Assembly (NCBI GenBank): GCA_963792885.1 | Contig: CAWBXX010000003.1 | Location: 124,001 to 188,000 of the forward strand | DNA: 64,000 bases | From: DASWJZ01 sp963792885 | GTDB taxonomy: Bacteria > Pseudomonadota > Alphaproteobacteria > Rhizobiales > Afifellaceae | Direction: 5' to 3' | Shown: positions 48,332-57,040 of the stretch, in pieces | Numbering within the stretch: position 1 is the first letter of the stretch | Layout: each line of letters starts with the position of its first letter | Translations under genes and position numbers: made by a program | Notes under the pieces: model-generated | What the model saw: only the letters and a program-made list of their open reading frames with translations | Told to the model about the DNA's origin: nothing | The model's database searches: none

Positions 48332-50377
48332 ATGGCTCGCATGGACCGCGCTGACGATCTCTTCTCCGCCGATGCCGGCTCGCCGGCGTCTTCGACTACG
48401 CGCGGGCGCGCTGTCCGCGGCCGCGCCGCTGCTACCAGCAGTCAAAGCTACACCGCTGCCGACATCGAGGTGCTGGAGGGGCTCGAGCCCGTCCGCCGCC
48501 GCCCCGGCATGTATATCGGCGGCACCGACGAGAAGGCGATGCACCACCTCTTTTCCGAGGTGATGGACAACTCCATGGACGAGGCAGTCGCCGGCCACGC
48601 GGACTGGATCGAGGTCGATCTCGACAAGGATGGCTGGCTGACCGTCACAGACAACGGCCGCGGCATCCCGATCGACCCGCACCCGAAGTTCAAGGACAAG
48701 TCCGCGCTCGAAGTCATCATGACGACGCTGCACGCCGGCGGGAAATTCGATTCGAAGGTCTATGAGACGTCGGGCGGCCTGCACGGCGTCGGCGTCTCGG
48801 TCGTGAACGCGCTCTCCGATCATCTCGAGGTCGAGGTTGCGCGCGACCGGAAGCTCTATCGCCAGACCTTCGCGCGCGGCAAGCCGACCTCGAAGCTGAA
48901 ACCCGCGGGCGACGTGCACAATCGCCGCGGCACCAGGATCCGCTTCCATCCTGATCCGCAGATTTTCGGCGCGAAGGCGGCGTTCGATCCCGACCGCCTG
49001 TTCCGCATGGCGCGCTCGAAGGCCTATCTTTTCGGCGGCGTCGAGATCCGCTGGACCTGTGCCAAGAGTTTGATACCGCCGAAGAGCGAGACGCCGGAAA
49101 AGGCGAGCTTCCATTTCCCCGGCGGGCTCAAGGATTATCTCGCGGAGCAGCTTGCGGGCGAGACGCTGGTCGGCGGCGAGATCTTCGCCGGCAAGACCGA
49201 CAAGCAGGGCGGCCACGGCTCGGCCGAATGGGCGATCGCCTGGTTCGCGAATGACGGCTTCTGCCGTTCCTACTGCAACACGATCCCGACCGCCGAGGGC
49301 GGCACGCACGAATCGGGGCTACGCACGGTGCTCCTTCGCGGCTTCAAGGCCTATGCCGAGCTTTCCGGCAACAAGCGCGCCTCGGTCATCAGCTCCGACG
49401 ACATCATGACGTCGTGTGGGGCGATGCTTTCCGTCTTCCTGCGCGAGCCGGAATTCGTTGGCCAGACCAAGGACCGACTGGCAAGCGTCGAGGCGATCCG
49501 CGTCGTGGAGAACGCCATCCGCGACGCCTTCGACCATTGGCTCGCAGCTTCGCCGAACCAGGCAAACCAGCTTCTCGAATGGGTGATCGAGCGCGCCGAG
49601 GAGCGTCTGCGCCGCCGCCGCGAGAAGGAGATCGCGCGCAAGACCGCGACGCGGAAGCTTCGCCTCCCCGGCAAGCTCGCCGACTGCAGCTCTGCCTCCA
49701 AGGAGGATACCGAGCTTTTCATCGTCGAGGGCGATTCCGCCGGCGGCTCCGCCAAGCAGGCGCGCGACCGCAAGACGCAAGCCATCCTTCCCCTGCGCGG
49801 AAAGATCCTGAACGTCGCGAGCGCCGGGCGCGAGAAGCTCGACGCCAACCAGCAGCTCTCAGATCTCCTGCAGGCCCTCGGCGTCGGCACCGGCGCGCGC
49901 TACCGCGAAGAGGACCTCCGCTACGGCAGGGTGATCGTGATGACCGACGCCGACGTAGACGGCGCGCACATCGCCTCGCTGCTCATCACCTTCTTCTATC
50001 GCGAGCTTCCGAAGCTCATCGAGGAAGGGCACCTCTATCTCGCCGTCCCTCCCCTCTTCCGCCTCGCGCAGGGCCCGAAGGTCTTCTACGCCCGCGACGA
50101 GAAGCACCGCGACGAGCTTCTGAAAACGGAATTCGCGGGCCGCGGCAAGGTGGAGATCAGCCGCTTCAAGGGGCTCGGCGAGATGCCGATGCAGCAGCTT
50201 CGCGACACCACCATGGACCCCTCGAAGCGCACGCTCCTGAAGGTCGGCATCGTCGAGGACGAGGTCGGGCCGACCAAGATCATGGTTCAGCGCCTGATGG
50301 GCAACAAGCCCGAGGAGCGCTTCTCCTTTATTCAGGAGCGCGCCGAGTTCGCCGGCGAAGAGCTGATCGACGTCTGA
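48332..50377 (+). CDS. parE: DNA topoisomerase IV subunit B
   Basis: ATPase subunit of the decatenating topoisomerase. The 681-aa protein has a Ser/Ala/Arg-rich leader of about 40 residues, then RRPGMYIGGTDEKAMHHLFSEV, the GHKL ATP site (VMDNSMDEAV, TVTDNGRGIPID, TSGGLHGVGVSVVNALS) and the TOPRIM part: FIVEGDSAGGSAKQARD, LPLRGKILNVASA, QALGVGTGARY and VMTDADVDGAHIASLL. The QALGVGTG form and length fit ParE better than GyrB (about 800 aa). It stands alone with its own terminator. Confidence 0.93.
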   Translation: MARMDRADDLFSADAGSPASSTTRGRAVRGRAAATSSQSYTAADIEVLEGLEPVRRRPGMYIGGTDEKAMHHLFSEVMDNSMDEAVAGHADWIEVDLDKDGWLTVTDNGRGIPIDPHPKFKDKSALEVIMTTLHAGGKFDSKVYETSGGLHGVGVSVVNALSDHLEVEVARDRKLYRQTFARGKPTSKLKPAGDVHNRRGTRIRFHPDPQIFGAKAAFDPDRLFRMARSKAYLFGGVEIRWTCAKSLIPPKSETPEKASFHFPGGLKDYLAEQLAGETLVGGEIFAGKTDKQGGHGSAEWAIAWFANDGFCRSYCNTIPTAEGGTHESGLRTVLLRGFKAYAELSGNKRASVISSDDIMTSCGAMLSVFLREPEFVGQTKDRLASVEAIRVVENAIRDAFDHWLAASPNQANQLLEWVIERAEERLRRRREKEIARKTATRKLRLPGKLADCSSASKEDTELFIVEGDSAGGSAKQARDRKTQAILPLRGKILNVASAGREKLDANQQLSDLLQALGVGTGARYREEDLRYGRVIVMTDADVDGAHIASLLITFFYRELPKLIEEGHLYLAVPPLFRLAQGPKVFYARDEKHRDELLKTEFAGRGKVEISRFKGLGEMPMQQLRDTTMDPSKRTLLKVGIVEDEVGPTKIMVQRLMGNKPEERFSFIQERAEFAGEELIDV

Positions 50378-50405
50378 GCCTCAAAGGCGGGCCACGTGAA
50401 TTGAA

Positions 50406-50440
50406 AGAACGCCCGGGTCATGCCCGGGCGTTCTTCTGTT
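50406..50440. terminator. Terminator between convergent parE and OMP gene
   Basis: AGAACGCCCGGG (50406-50417) and CCCGGGCGTTCT (50423-50434) form a perfect 12-base stem with a five-base loop. TCTGTT follows on the plus strand and TTTC on the minus strand, so it can serve both genes. Confidence 0.75.
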
Positions 50441-50461
50441 CCTATCTCAGGATGGTGCGAC

Positions 50462-51202
50462 TCACCATTTGAAGGAGATGCGGCCGCGCGCGACCACGAA
50501 TTGATTCTGGAAGTCGGCGGAAATTGCCGGGGTGGTGACGGCCGGCGTCTTTTTGAGCTTAACCGATCGATCGCCCAGGTCGACGTAGAGAGCCTCGACG
50601 CCGATCACGATATGCTGCGTCGCCGCGTATTCGAAGCCGCCGCCGGCTGTCCAGCCGACCTGAACATCGTCCTTTGAACCCTTCCAGGTGCCGCCCAGGC
50701 CACCAATCGCCGTTGACCCGCTCGTCAGCTTCGCCTTGTTGTCGAGCCCGCCGAAGGCCACACCACCGGTCGCGTAGACGAGCGCACGGTCGTTGGTGAC
50801 GCCCACACGGCCACGCAACGTCGCGAGCCAGCTGAGATCCGTCGACGCTGTGATCTTGGTGGTGCCGGAGAAGCTCGTGGACTTATGTGCGCTTCCGTCG
50901 ATTCCGCTGATGTCGGCGTCACCCTCGATGCCGAGCACCCACATGTCGTGCTGCCAGTTTGCACCAAGCTGACCTCCGCCGAGGGGCCCCTGTATGTCCA
51001 TGGACAACGACGATGGGCAATCACCGGCGAACGCCGGCACGCAAGCCGGCAAGTATTTGAAGTCAACGCCGCCATCTGTGCCCCAGCCGTAACCGCCGTT
51101 CGCACCGAAGTAAAACCCGGTCCAGTCGTAAGAGGCGCTTTGCCCGAACGCAGAGCCCGATAGGAGCAGTGCAACGACCGCTCCCCATAGAATACGAATC
51201 AT
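50462..51202 (-). CDS. Outer-membrane beta-barrel protein, Omp25/31-like
   Basis: A 246-aa porin-like surface protein. A signal peptide (MIRILWGAVVALLLSGSAFG) precedes YDWTGFYFGANGGYGWG, the usual first strand of this Rhizobiales family. Alternating strands such as WLATLRGRVGVTNDRALVYAT, VQVGWTAGGGFEYA and HIVIGVEALYVDLG follow. The C-terminus FVVARGRISFKW ends in an aromatic residue, as outer-membrane barrels do. I chose the ATG at 51202; the frame opens four codons earlier. Members bind host or structural partners in pathogens, which says little about this species. Confidence 0.85.
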   Translation of the reverse strand: MIRILWGAVVALLLSGSAFGQSASYDWTGFYFGANGGYGWGTDGGVDFKYLPACVPAFAGDCPSSLSMDIQGPLGGGQLGANWQHDMWVLGIEGDADISGIDGSAHKSTSFSGTTKITASTDLSWLATLRGRVGVTNDRALVYATGGVAFGGLDNKAKLTSGSTAIGGLGGTWKGSKDDVQVGWTAGGGFEYAATQHIVIGVEALYVDLGDRSVKLKKTPAVTTPAISADFQNQFVVARGRISFKW

Positions 51203-51313
51203 GACTAACCCCACCGCAGGTCAGACCACCTTCATACGCCCGCCCACGAATTGCGGCTGTAGCTGTTTTGTCACTTCCCGAGGAAGTTTAGACGACGCAC
51301 GTTTTAAGCGGCG

Positions 51314-52396
51314 CTATCGCCCACCGAGCTTGATCGAGCCTTTCAAGCCGATCGATAGCGACCACATGCCAGTCTGCTCGAGATGCGCTGGCGAAAAGCT
51401 CGTGGTGAAAGCGTTCATGCCAGGCCCGCTCCGCGGGTTCACGATCTCGTACATATCGTTCCGCCACTCCGCCGCACCGTAGAGGCTGCCCACGACGCGC
51501 CCGGCAGTGACGGATACGCCGGCGACGCCGCGCCCCATGAACGCGAGATCGTCCGCGCTATCGGATTGATCGCGGCTAAGCGTGGCGAAACCGTTTGCGA
51601 AATTAAGATGCTGGTGCGCATCGAGATGGCCGGAGGCCCACAGTGCTGCGCCCTGACCGCCAAGGAAGCCGCTGAAATGGCTGCCTAGCGGAACGCTCAT
51701 GATCGCGGCGAGCATCGGGCCCGCGCTCCACACATCGACAGTCTCGTCGAGGGTCTCGAAGCCAGGGGCGCCGAGGCCCGTAATATTCGTGAAGTCGACG
51801 TCAAGATCGTAGGTCTTGAACTCAACCAGTGGGCCGACTTTGAGCGTTAGGCTCCCTTGGTTCCAGCCGAGGGTCGGCGCGCCATAGATTCGGTAGAAAT
51901 CCGTCACGGAGTCATACGTGGTCGTGCCCGGCAAGTTGATTGCCGCTGGCACAATGCCCCCGTCGATCGGCAGCAGGTGCAAAAACTCGCCTGGGCCGAT
52001 CTGGATCGTGCCGGAATCGCCGTCGGACGAGGCGGCATCGCCGCCGAAGACAAGATGAAAGGCGTCGATGCCAAGCGGACCGTCATTCAGCGGAACGAGC
52101 ACATGCATGTTGCCGCCGCCGCCGATGTCGTCGAAATCGGTACCGCCTTCCGCCTGACGAATGAAGGCGCCACCCGCGCTCCCTATCGCAGTCGCGAAGC
52201 CGTTCGTCACATCGAAATTGAGATAGGTCGCCTCGCCGCCGATCCCGAACATGCCGTAGTAGATTGGGTCGACCAGATCCTGCGCGCGAGCGGGCGCCGA
52301 CAGAACCGCGGTTACGATGACGAAGGCCGCCATGCACGCTACACGGCAACTTGCCGGGAGGCGGTTGTCATGGATCGAAGAAGAGAACATTGACAC
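51314..52396 (-). CDS. Predicted outer-membrane barrel protein, paralogue A of a tandem pair
   Basis: I do not recognise this family. The 360-aa protein has a signal peptide ending PARAQ after about 39 residues (a shorter one starts at Met22). The mature part is rich in Gly, Phe, Asp and alternating hydrophobics: IYYGMFGIGGEATYLNFDVTN, TDFYRIYGAPTLGWNQGSLTL, VEFKTYDLDVDFT. The second half shares near-identical segments with the next gene: DDLAFMGRGVAG, AEWRNDMYEIVNPRSGPG and a C-terminal MWSLSIGLKGSIKLGGR. Closely spaced in-line genes suggest duplication; it may be cotranscribed with its paralogue. Confidence 0.75.
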   Translation of the reverse strand: MSMFSSSIHDNRLPASCRVACMAAFVIVTAVLSAPARAQDLVDPIYYGMFGIGGEATYLNFDVTNGFATAIGSAGGAFIRQAEGGTDFDDIGGGGNMHVLVPLNDGPLGIDAFHLVFGGDAASSDGDSGTIQIGPGEFLHLLPIDGGIVPAAINLPGTTTYDSVTDFYRIYGAPTLGWNQGSLTLKVGPLVEFKTYDLDVDFTNITGLGAPGFETLDETVDVWSAGPMLAAIMSVPLGSHFSGFLGGQGAALWASGHLDAHQHLNFANGFATLSRDQSDSADDLAFMGRGVAGVSVTAGRVVGSLYGAAEWRNDMYEIVNPRSGPGMNAFTTSFSPAHLEQTGMWSLSIGLKGSIKLGGR

Positions 52397-52535
52397 AAAT
52401 CTCGCTGACCGGCGCCCAGCATACTTCGGTCGCCACTCGGCGATGTGTCGTTTCTGCCACGACTCGGCACGAAGATGGCGACTGCGGCTTACAGCCGTCG
52501 TGCCCCTATGTGAGCGGACGCGCTTCCGAGCGGCA

Positions 52536-53639
52536 TTACCGCCCGCCGAGCTTCACCGATACCCGTGCGCCGATGGAGAGGACCCACATGTCAGTCTGGT
52601 CGAGATGTACAGGGGTGAAGGTCACGGCGTTTGCGTCGACACCGGGTCCGCTGCGCGGGTTGACGATCTCGTACATGTCGTTCCGCCACTCGGCTGAGCC
52701 GTAGAGGCTCCCGGAGAAGCGACCGGTGCCCACCGAAATCCCGGCGACACCGCGCCCCATGAACGCCAGGTCCTCGGCGCTATCGGACACGCTGACTTGC
52801 GCAATGTTCGAGGCCTGCTGCTTGGCGTCGAGATTGCCCGATGTCCAAAGCAGCGAGCCTTGGCCGCCGACGAATCCCTCGACGCCTGAGAAGAGCGGCG
52901 CCTTGGCCATGACCGCGAGCGTCGGACCAGCGCTCCAGACCTCCACGTCCTCGTCGAGATTCATGAAGCCGATGGAAGTGAAGTCGGCGTCAAGACTGTA
53001 TTTCTTGAACTCGATCTGCGGCCCAAAATTCGCGGTGATTGCACCAAATCCCCAGCCGAACGTCGGCGCAGCGTAGAGGCGATAGAAGTCGACATTGGTC
53101 TTGAGAGCGGCAGTAAAGCCGGCGCCTCCAATCGCGCCCGGCGAAATTGCGCCCGTGATCGGCAGTGTATCCAGAAACTCGGTTGCCCCTGTCGCGATCG
53201 TGGTGCTGCCGCCGTCGGAGGCGAAATTGCCGCCGAACACGAAGTGGAAGTTGTCGACGCCGAGAAAGGCATCGTTCAGCGGCACGAGCGCATGCATGTT
53301 GCCGCCGCTCCCGAGCGCATCGAACTCAAAACCGTTTTCAGCCTGTCGGATGAAAAGGAAGCTGCCCGCGTCGATCGCGCTCGCGAAGCCATTAGCGGCA
53401 TCGAAGTCGAAGTAGCTCGCCTCTAGGCCGTAGCCGAGCAGCACAAGATAAGCCGGGTCCATTGCCTCGCCGGCGCCATCTTGCGCGGATGCAGCCGTCG
53501 ACAACAGCGCGAGCGCCGCGGATCCCGCCACCAGCAAATATCGGGAATCGATACGCGTGCGCCGGTTGGCACGCTTCTTCGCAAGATCGACGGCGGAAAC
53601 GAACGGCGCAACGAGCGCGCCGGCAGCACAACGAAACAT
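52536..53639 (-). CDS. Predicted outer-membrane barrel protein, paralogue B of a tandem pair
   Basis: Same unrecognised family as its downstream neighbour. I prefer the ATG at 53639 (MFRCAAGALVAPFVSAVDLA); the frame opens at 53708. An unusually long N-terminus precedes the signal core YLLVAGSAALALLSTAASAQ. Mature features parallel paralogue A in order: GLEASYFDFDAANGFASAID, GNMHALVPLNDAFLGVDNFH, VDFYRLYAAPTFGWGFG, VEVWSAGPTLAVMAKAP, EDLAFMGRGVAGISVG and the shared AEWRNDMYEIVNPRSGPG. The divergence between the two is clear, so the duplication is not recent. Role unknown. Confidence 0.75.
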   Translation of the reverse strand: MFRCAAGALVAPFVSAVDLAKKRANRRTRIDSRYLLVAGSAALALLSTAASAQDGAGEAMDPAYLVLLGYGLEASYFDFDAANGFASAIDAGSFLFIRQAENGFEFDALGSGGNMHALVPLNDAFLGVDNFHFVFGGNFASDGGSTTIATGATEFLDTLPITGAISPGAIGGAGFTAALKTNVDFYRLYAAPTFGWGFGAITANFGPQIEFKKYSLDADFTSIGFMNLDEDVEVWSAGPTLAVMAKAPLFSGVEGFVGGQGSLLWTSGNLDAKQQASNIAQVSVSDSAEDLAFMGRGVAGISVGTGRFSGSLYGSAEWRNDMYEIVNPRSGPGVDANAVTFTPVHLDQTDMWVLSIGARVSVKLGGR

Positions 53640-53744
53640 GGCCCCCCCACATCTCAGGCACACCATCATACGGTCGGCTTCGGCTCGCGTATGTAGCGAT
53701 TCGGTCACTTTTGTCGGAGGAAACCCTCCACTCCTCGCAGCGCA

Positions 53745-53773
53745 ACAAAAAGCCCGGCTTGCGCCGGGCTTTC
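53745..53773 (-). terminator. Rho-independent terminator of the Omp25-like gene
   Basis: AAAGCCCGGC and GCCGGGCTTT form a stem around 53749-53772. On the minus strand TTTTTGTTG follows. It lies about 26 bases after the stop of the gene at 53799. Confidence 0.8.
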
Positions 53774-53798
53774 GCAGATGGAGGTCTTAGTACGGAAC

Positions 53799-54332
53799 TC
53801 AGCCGCCGAACATGCCGCCAAACTTCCAGTTCACGCGACCGCGGACCACGTCCGAGGTGTCGCTGCCGAAGTCGTAATGCAAATACTCGACGCCCACGCT
53901 GAGATTGTCGGTAACTGCATATTCGCCGCCGCCACCGGCGACCCAGCCGATATCGTCTCCGAAGGCCGCACCGCCCGTTCCGTAGACGAGGAAGCGGTCG
54001 AAAGCGAAACCACCGCGGGCCCGAATCGTCCCGACCGCATCGGTGTTGCCCCAGTCCACGAAGCTGCCGTCGCCTTCAAGGCCGAGGACGAAGCTGTCCC
54101 ACTGTGCGTTGACGCCGACCTGGCCGCCGATGACGAAGCCGTCGCTGAACCCGCCGCCGCCGAAGCCCCAGCCGCCATGGCCGCCGAGATAGAAGCCGGA
54201 CCAATTATACGCGATCGGAGTTGGGGAGAGCATTGGCGCAGGGACTGGCGCCATGGGAGGAGGAAGGTCGGCCGCAGCCGCAGCGCCGGCTAGAAGGGCG
54301 AGTGCAGACACGGAAACAGCAAGACGATGCAT
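53799..54332 (-). CDS. Small outer-membrane beta-barrel protein, Omp25/31-like
   Basis: A 177-aa eight-stranded barrel of the Rhizobiales Omp25/31 type. The signal peptide MHRLAVSVSALALLAGAAAA is followed by a Pro-rich linker (DLPPPMAPVPAPM) and YNWSGFYLGGHGGWGFGGG. Later strands are FLVYGTGGAAFGDDIGW, GGGGEYAVTDNLSVGVEYLH and DVVRGRVNWKF. These are usually abundant envelope proteins. The ATG at 54332 is preferred because the frame's earlier Met would add 12 polar residues before the signal peptide. Confidence 0.87.
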   Translation of the reverse strand: MHRLAVSVSALALLAGAAAAADLPPPMAPVPAPMLSPTPIAYNWSGFYLGGHGGWGFGGGGFSDGFVIGGQVGVNAQWDSFVLGLEGDGSFVDWGNTDAVGTIRARGGFAFDRFLVYGTGGAAFGDDIGWVAGGGGEYAVTDNLSVGVEYLHYDFGSDTSDVVRGRVNWKFGGMFGG

Positions 54333-54663
54333 AGGAGGGGCCTCATGAACCGGGGGTTGTTCACGCACTCATATCGCAGAACCCTAGCTCTGACTGTCGC
54401 CAATTCGCAACGGCTCACCAGATTTCGCAGTGGATAACTCTTTGTCGGTGAAAGAAAATCCCGTTTGTCTCTGCGGCGCCGAGGTGACTTGATCGTGGCG
54501 CTTTTGGGGCGGCTAATTTCGGCTTTGGGTTGCGCCAGAAATTTCTGGAATTCCCATGGGTTAGTGCCTCCGCGCCTTGACTCGTCGGCGTTCATCCCTA
54601 TGTTGCGCCGCAATGTGACCCGCCCGCCGCGATGAGTGATTCCGCGCCGGGCCGAAAACCCTC
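54333..54663. other. Intergenic region between divergent OMP and helicase genes
   Basis: No gene is seen. The region is richer in A/T than its surroundings (GTGGATAACTCTTTGTCGGTGAAAG near 54430) and must hold the promoters of both divergent genes. It would also hold the untranslated leader of the DEAD-box gene, which in many bacteria is long and cold-responsive; I see no specific element. Confidence 0.4.
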
Positions 54664-56118
54664 ATGAGCTTCGATACACTTGGACTAAGCGACAAGGTCG
54701 TTTCGGCCGTTAAGGCCACAGGCTACACCACTCCCACTCCCATCCAGGCGCAGGCGATTCCCCACGTTCTGGAACGCCGCGATGTGCTCGGTCTGGCGCA
54801 GACCGGCACCGGCAAGACAGCAGGCTTCGTGCTGCCCATGCTTACTATGCTTGAGCATGGGCGCGCCCGCGCGCGCATGCCGCGAACGCTGATTCTCGAG
54901 CCGACGCGTGAGCTCGCGAGTCAGGTGCAGGACAGCTTCGGGCGCTACGGCGTCAACCATAAGCTCAACCTCGCACTGCTGATCGGCGGCGTCTCCTTCG
55001 ACGAGCAGGACAAGATCATCACGCGCGGCGCCGACGTTCTGATTGCAACGCCTGGCCGGCTGCTCGACCACTTCGAGCGCGGGCGGCTGTTGCTCACCGG
55101 CGTCGAGATCTTGGTCATCGATGAAGCCGACCGCATGCTCGACATGGGTTTCATCCCCGACATCGAGCGGATCGTAAAGCTTCTCCCCTTCACGCGGCAG
55201 ACGCTCTTCTTCTCCGCCACCATGCCGCCGGAGATCACGCGGCTGGTCGACAAATTCTTGCACAATCCGGTACGGGTGGAGGTATCGAAGCCCGCTTCCG
55301 TGGTCGAGACGATCACACAGAAGCTCGTCCCGACCGGCCCGGCCCCCACCGACAAGCGCGCCACCCTCCGCCGGCTGATCGACGAGGCGAGTGATCTCAC
55401 CAACGCGATCATCTTCTGCAATCGTAAGCGCGACGTGGCGACTCTGCACCGTTCGCTCGAGCGGCACGGCTATTCGGTCGGCGCGCTCCATGGCGACATG
55501 GATCAGTATGCGCGGCTCGCGACGCTCGACAGCTTCCGTGACAACAAGATCACGCTTCTCGTCGCAAGCGATGTCGCCGCGCGTGGACTCGATATCCCCG
55601 CCGTCAGCCACATCTTTAATTTCGACGTTCCGACGCACTCCGAAGATTACGTCCACCGCATCGGCCGCACCGGCCGCGCCGGCCGCGCCGGCGCGGCGTT
55701 CACGATCGTTACGCGGCCGGAGGCGAAATACATCCAGTCGATCGAGAAGCTGATCGGCAAGCCGATCGAGTGGGCCGCGAAGCCGGAAACCGTTCAGGCC
55801 GAGTCGGCCGAAGCCGAAGAGCGCCCGTCACGCGAGCGGCGGGGCGCCAAGCGCGGCGGCCGCACGCGCGGCGAGGGTCGGCGGCGTGGCAAAGAGGGCC
55901 GCGAGCGCATGCACGACGCAGCGCCCTACGAGAAGAGCGCGGCGCGTGACAACGGCCCCGTCCGACAGGACGCCGGCAAGAGCCCGCGCCGCAAGGACCA
56001 TGACGCCGATGAGAGCAGCGCCACCGGCGTCGGCTTCTCTGATCACGTTCCGGCCTTCCTCCTCCGCCCGGTGAAACTCCGCAGTGACTCCGAGGCGCTC
56101 GAAGAGGCGCAGGCCTGA
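54664..56118 (+). CDS. DEAD-box RNA helicase, RhlE-like
   Basis: Unwinds RNA duplexes with ATP in ribosome assembly or mRNA decay. The 484-aa protein shows all motifs in order: the Q-motif region GYTTPTPIQAQAI, AQTGTGKT, PTRELASQV, TPGR, VIDEADRMLDMGF, SATMPPEI, IIFCNRKRDVATL, ASDVAARGLDIPAV and HRIGRTGRAGR. From residue about 380 the tail is basic and rich in Arg, Gly and Glu (ERRGAKRGGRTRGEGRRRG), for RNA binding. The closest type is RhlE. It is a single gene followed by tRNA-Lys. Confidence 0.93.
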   Translation: MSFDTLGLSDKVVSAVKATGYTTPTPIQAQAIPHVLERRDVLGLAQTGTGKTAGFVLPMLTMLEHGRARARMPRTLILEPTRELASQVQDSFGRYGVNHKLNLALLIGGVSFDEQDKIITRGADVLIATPGRLLDHFERGRLLLTGVEILVIDEADRMLDMGFIPDIERIVKLLPFTRQTLFFSATMPPEITRLVDKFLHNPVRVEVSKPASVVETITQKLVPTGPAPTDKRATLRRLIDEASDLTNAIIFCNRKRDVATLHRSLERHGYSVGALHGDMDQYARLATLDSFRDNKITLLVASDVAARGLDIPAVSHIFNFDVPTHSEDYVHRIGRTGRAGRAGAAFTIVTRPEAKYIQSIEKLIGKPIEWAAKPETVQAESAEAEERPSRERRGAKRGGRTRGEGRRRGKEGRERMHDAAPYEKSAARDNGPVRQDAGKSPRRKDHDADESSATGVGFSDHVPAFLLRPVKLRSDSEALEEAQA

Positions 56119-56270
56119 CTCTCGAATACGAGGCCTAATACGAAATCGCGAGCGGGTGCTCGCACGCGCCAGGCTCGCCAAGGCCGGAGGGAGCTGCGCG
56201 TGCGGCTTCAGTGCCGGCAGCCCAAAGGCTTGATTCAGCAGGCCCGCTTCCATAGGTTCCGCCGCAATCC

Positions 56271-56345
56271 GAGCCCTTAGCTCAGCGGTAGAGCAACTGA
56301 CTTTTAATCAGTAGGTCGTGGGTTCGATCCCCACAGGGCTCACCA
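56271..56345 (+). tRNA. tRNA-Lys (anticodon TTT)
   Basis: The 75-base cloverleaf begins GAGCCCTTAGCTCAGCGG. Acceptor GAGCCCT pairs with AGGGCTC, the anticodon loop CTTTTAA holds TTT, the T-loop is TTCGATC, and CCA is encoded. I see no duplicated 3' end nearby that would mark an integration site. Confidence 0.97.
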
Positions 56346-56714
56346 ATTCCCTCATTGCTGTCGGCGTTGCTTTGAGGCGGTTGGTCGATTTCGAATCAGC
56401 GAGTCGAGCAGAATCGCGAAGAACTTTGCCCGTCTCGAACGCGCGTTGGTCTTGAGACCAAATGCAGCGATGATCCGCGAAAGTTAACGTGGGCGTTTGT
56501 GCCGAGATCGACCGAATAAGCCAAGCAAAGCTGCCCGGCCCTAGTTCTCACCTTTACCATCTCTTCATCTTCTCATGGCGGCCGCGGCTCGTACCCTCTT
56601 GAATCGCAGCAGCCCTCGGACGGCTCTGCCGGCCGGGGCGCTAGCCGGTCGGTCGTAACGAACCTTGTTTTGGCGTATCGGCACGGCCGGCCGGCGCCGG
56701 GGCGGAGCCGAGCG
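56346..56714. other. Gene-free stretch after tRNA-Lys
   Basis: I see no gene, integrase remnant or repeat. A minus-strand frame across 56565-56915 is the complement of the small cysteine-protein gene. The last 60 bases must carry the signals of that gene; GGGGCGGAG near 56699 is its likely ribosome-binding site. Confidence 0.4.
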
Positions 56715-56930
56715 TTGACCCTTCTGGAGCGCACGATCCTGTTTCTGAGAGACCGCGCTCCTGCGGCCTATTGCGACGACTGCTTGGACCAGGTCCTCGG
56801 TCTGCCCCATGGCGAAGCCAAGATCGCGACCGAGCCTCTTGCCATGACCGAGCTCTTCAGCCGCGAGGCCGAAGCCTGCAGTGTCTGCCGGCGCGAGACT
56901 CCGGCGATCCGCCACGTCGAGGAGTTTTAG
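56715..56930 (+). CDS. Small protein with two CxxC pairs, unknown
   Basis: I do not recognise the family. Using the TTG at 56715, with GGGGCGGAG ahead, the product is 71 aa: TLLERTILFLRDRAPAAYC and so on. The cysteines are arranged AYCDDCLDQVLGL and EACSVCRRETPAIRH, 35 residues apart, which suggests one structural zinc site. An alternative start at 56670 adds 15 residues. The helical N-terminus and the spacing resemble small regulatory or RNA/DNA-binding zinc proteins. It precedes the redoxin gene by 110 bases. Confidence 0.6.
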   Translation: MTLLERTILFLRDRAPAAYCDDCLDQVLGLPHGEAKIATEPLAMTELFSREAEACSVCRRETPAIRHVEEF

Positions 56931-57040
56931 AGTCGGCAGGCGGCCGGCGGGCGCTGGCTTTCGAGGTGCAATCTTCCTACCTTAGGCGGCGTCGGCCACG
57001 TCGTCGACGCCACCCATCCCGAGAGTCGCCGGAGAGCGCC

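Noticed and set aside
47885..49309. A 474-codon minus-strand frame overlapping the start of parE
   Set aside because: It is the complement of parE for most of its length and shows no domain features.
56271..56714. Integration site of a mobile element at tRNA-Lys
   Set aside because: There is no integrase, no repeated tRNA 3' end and no shift in gene content downstream.
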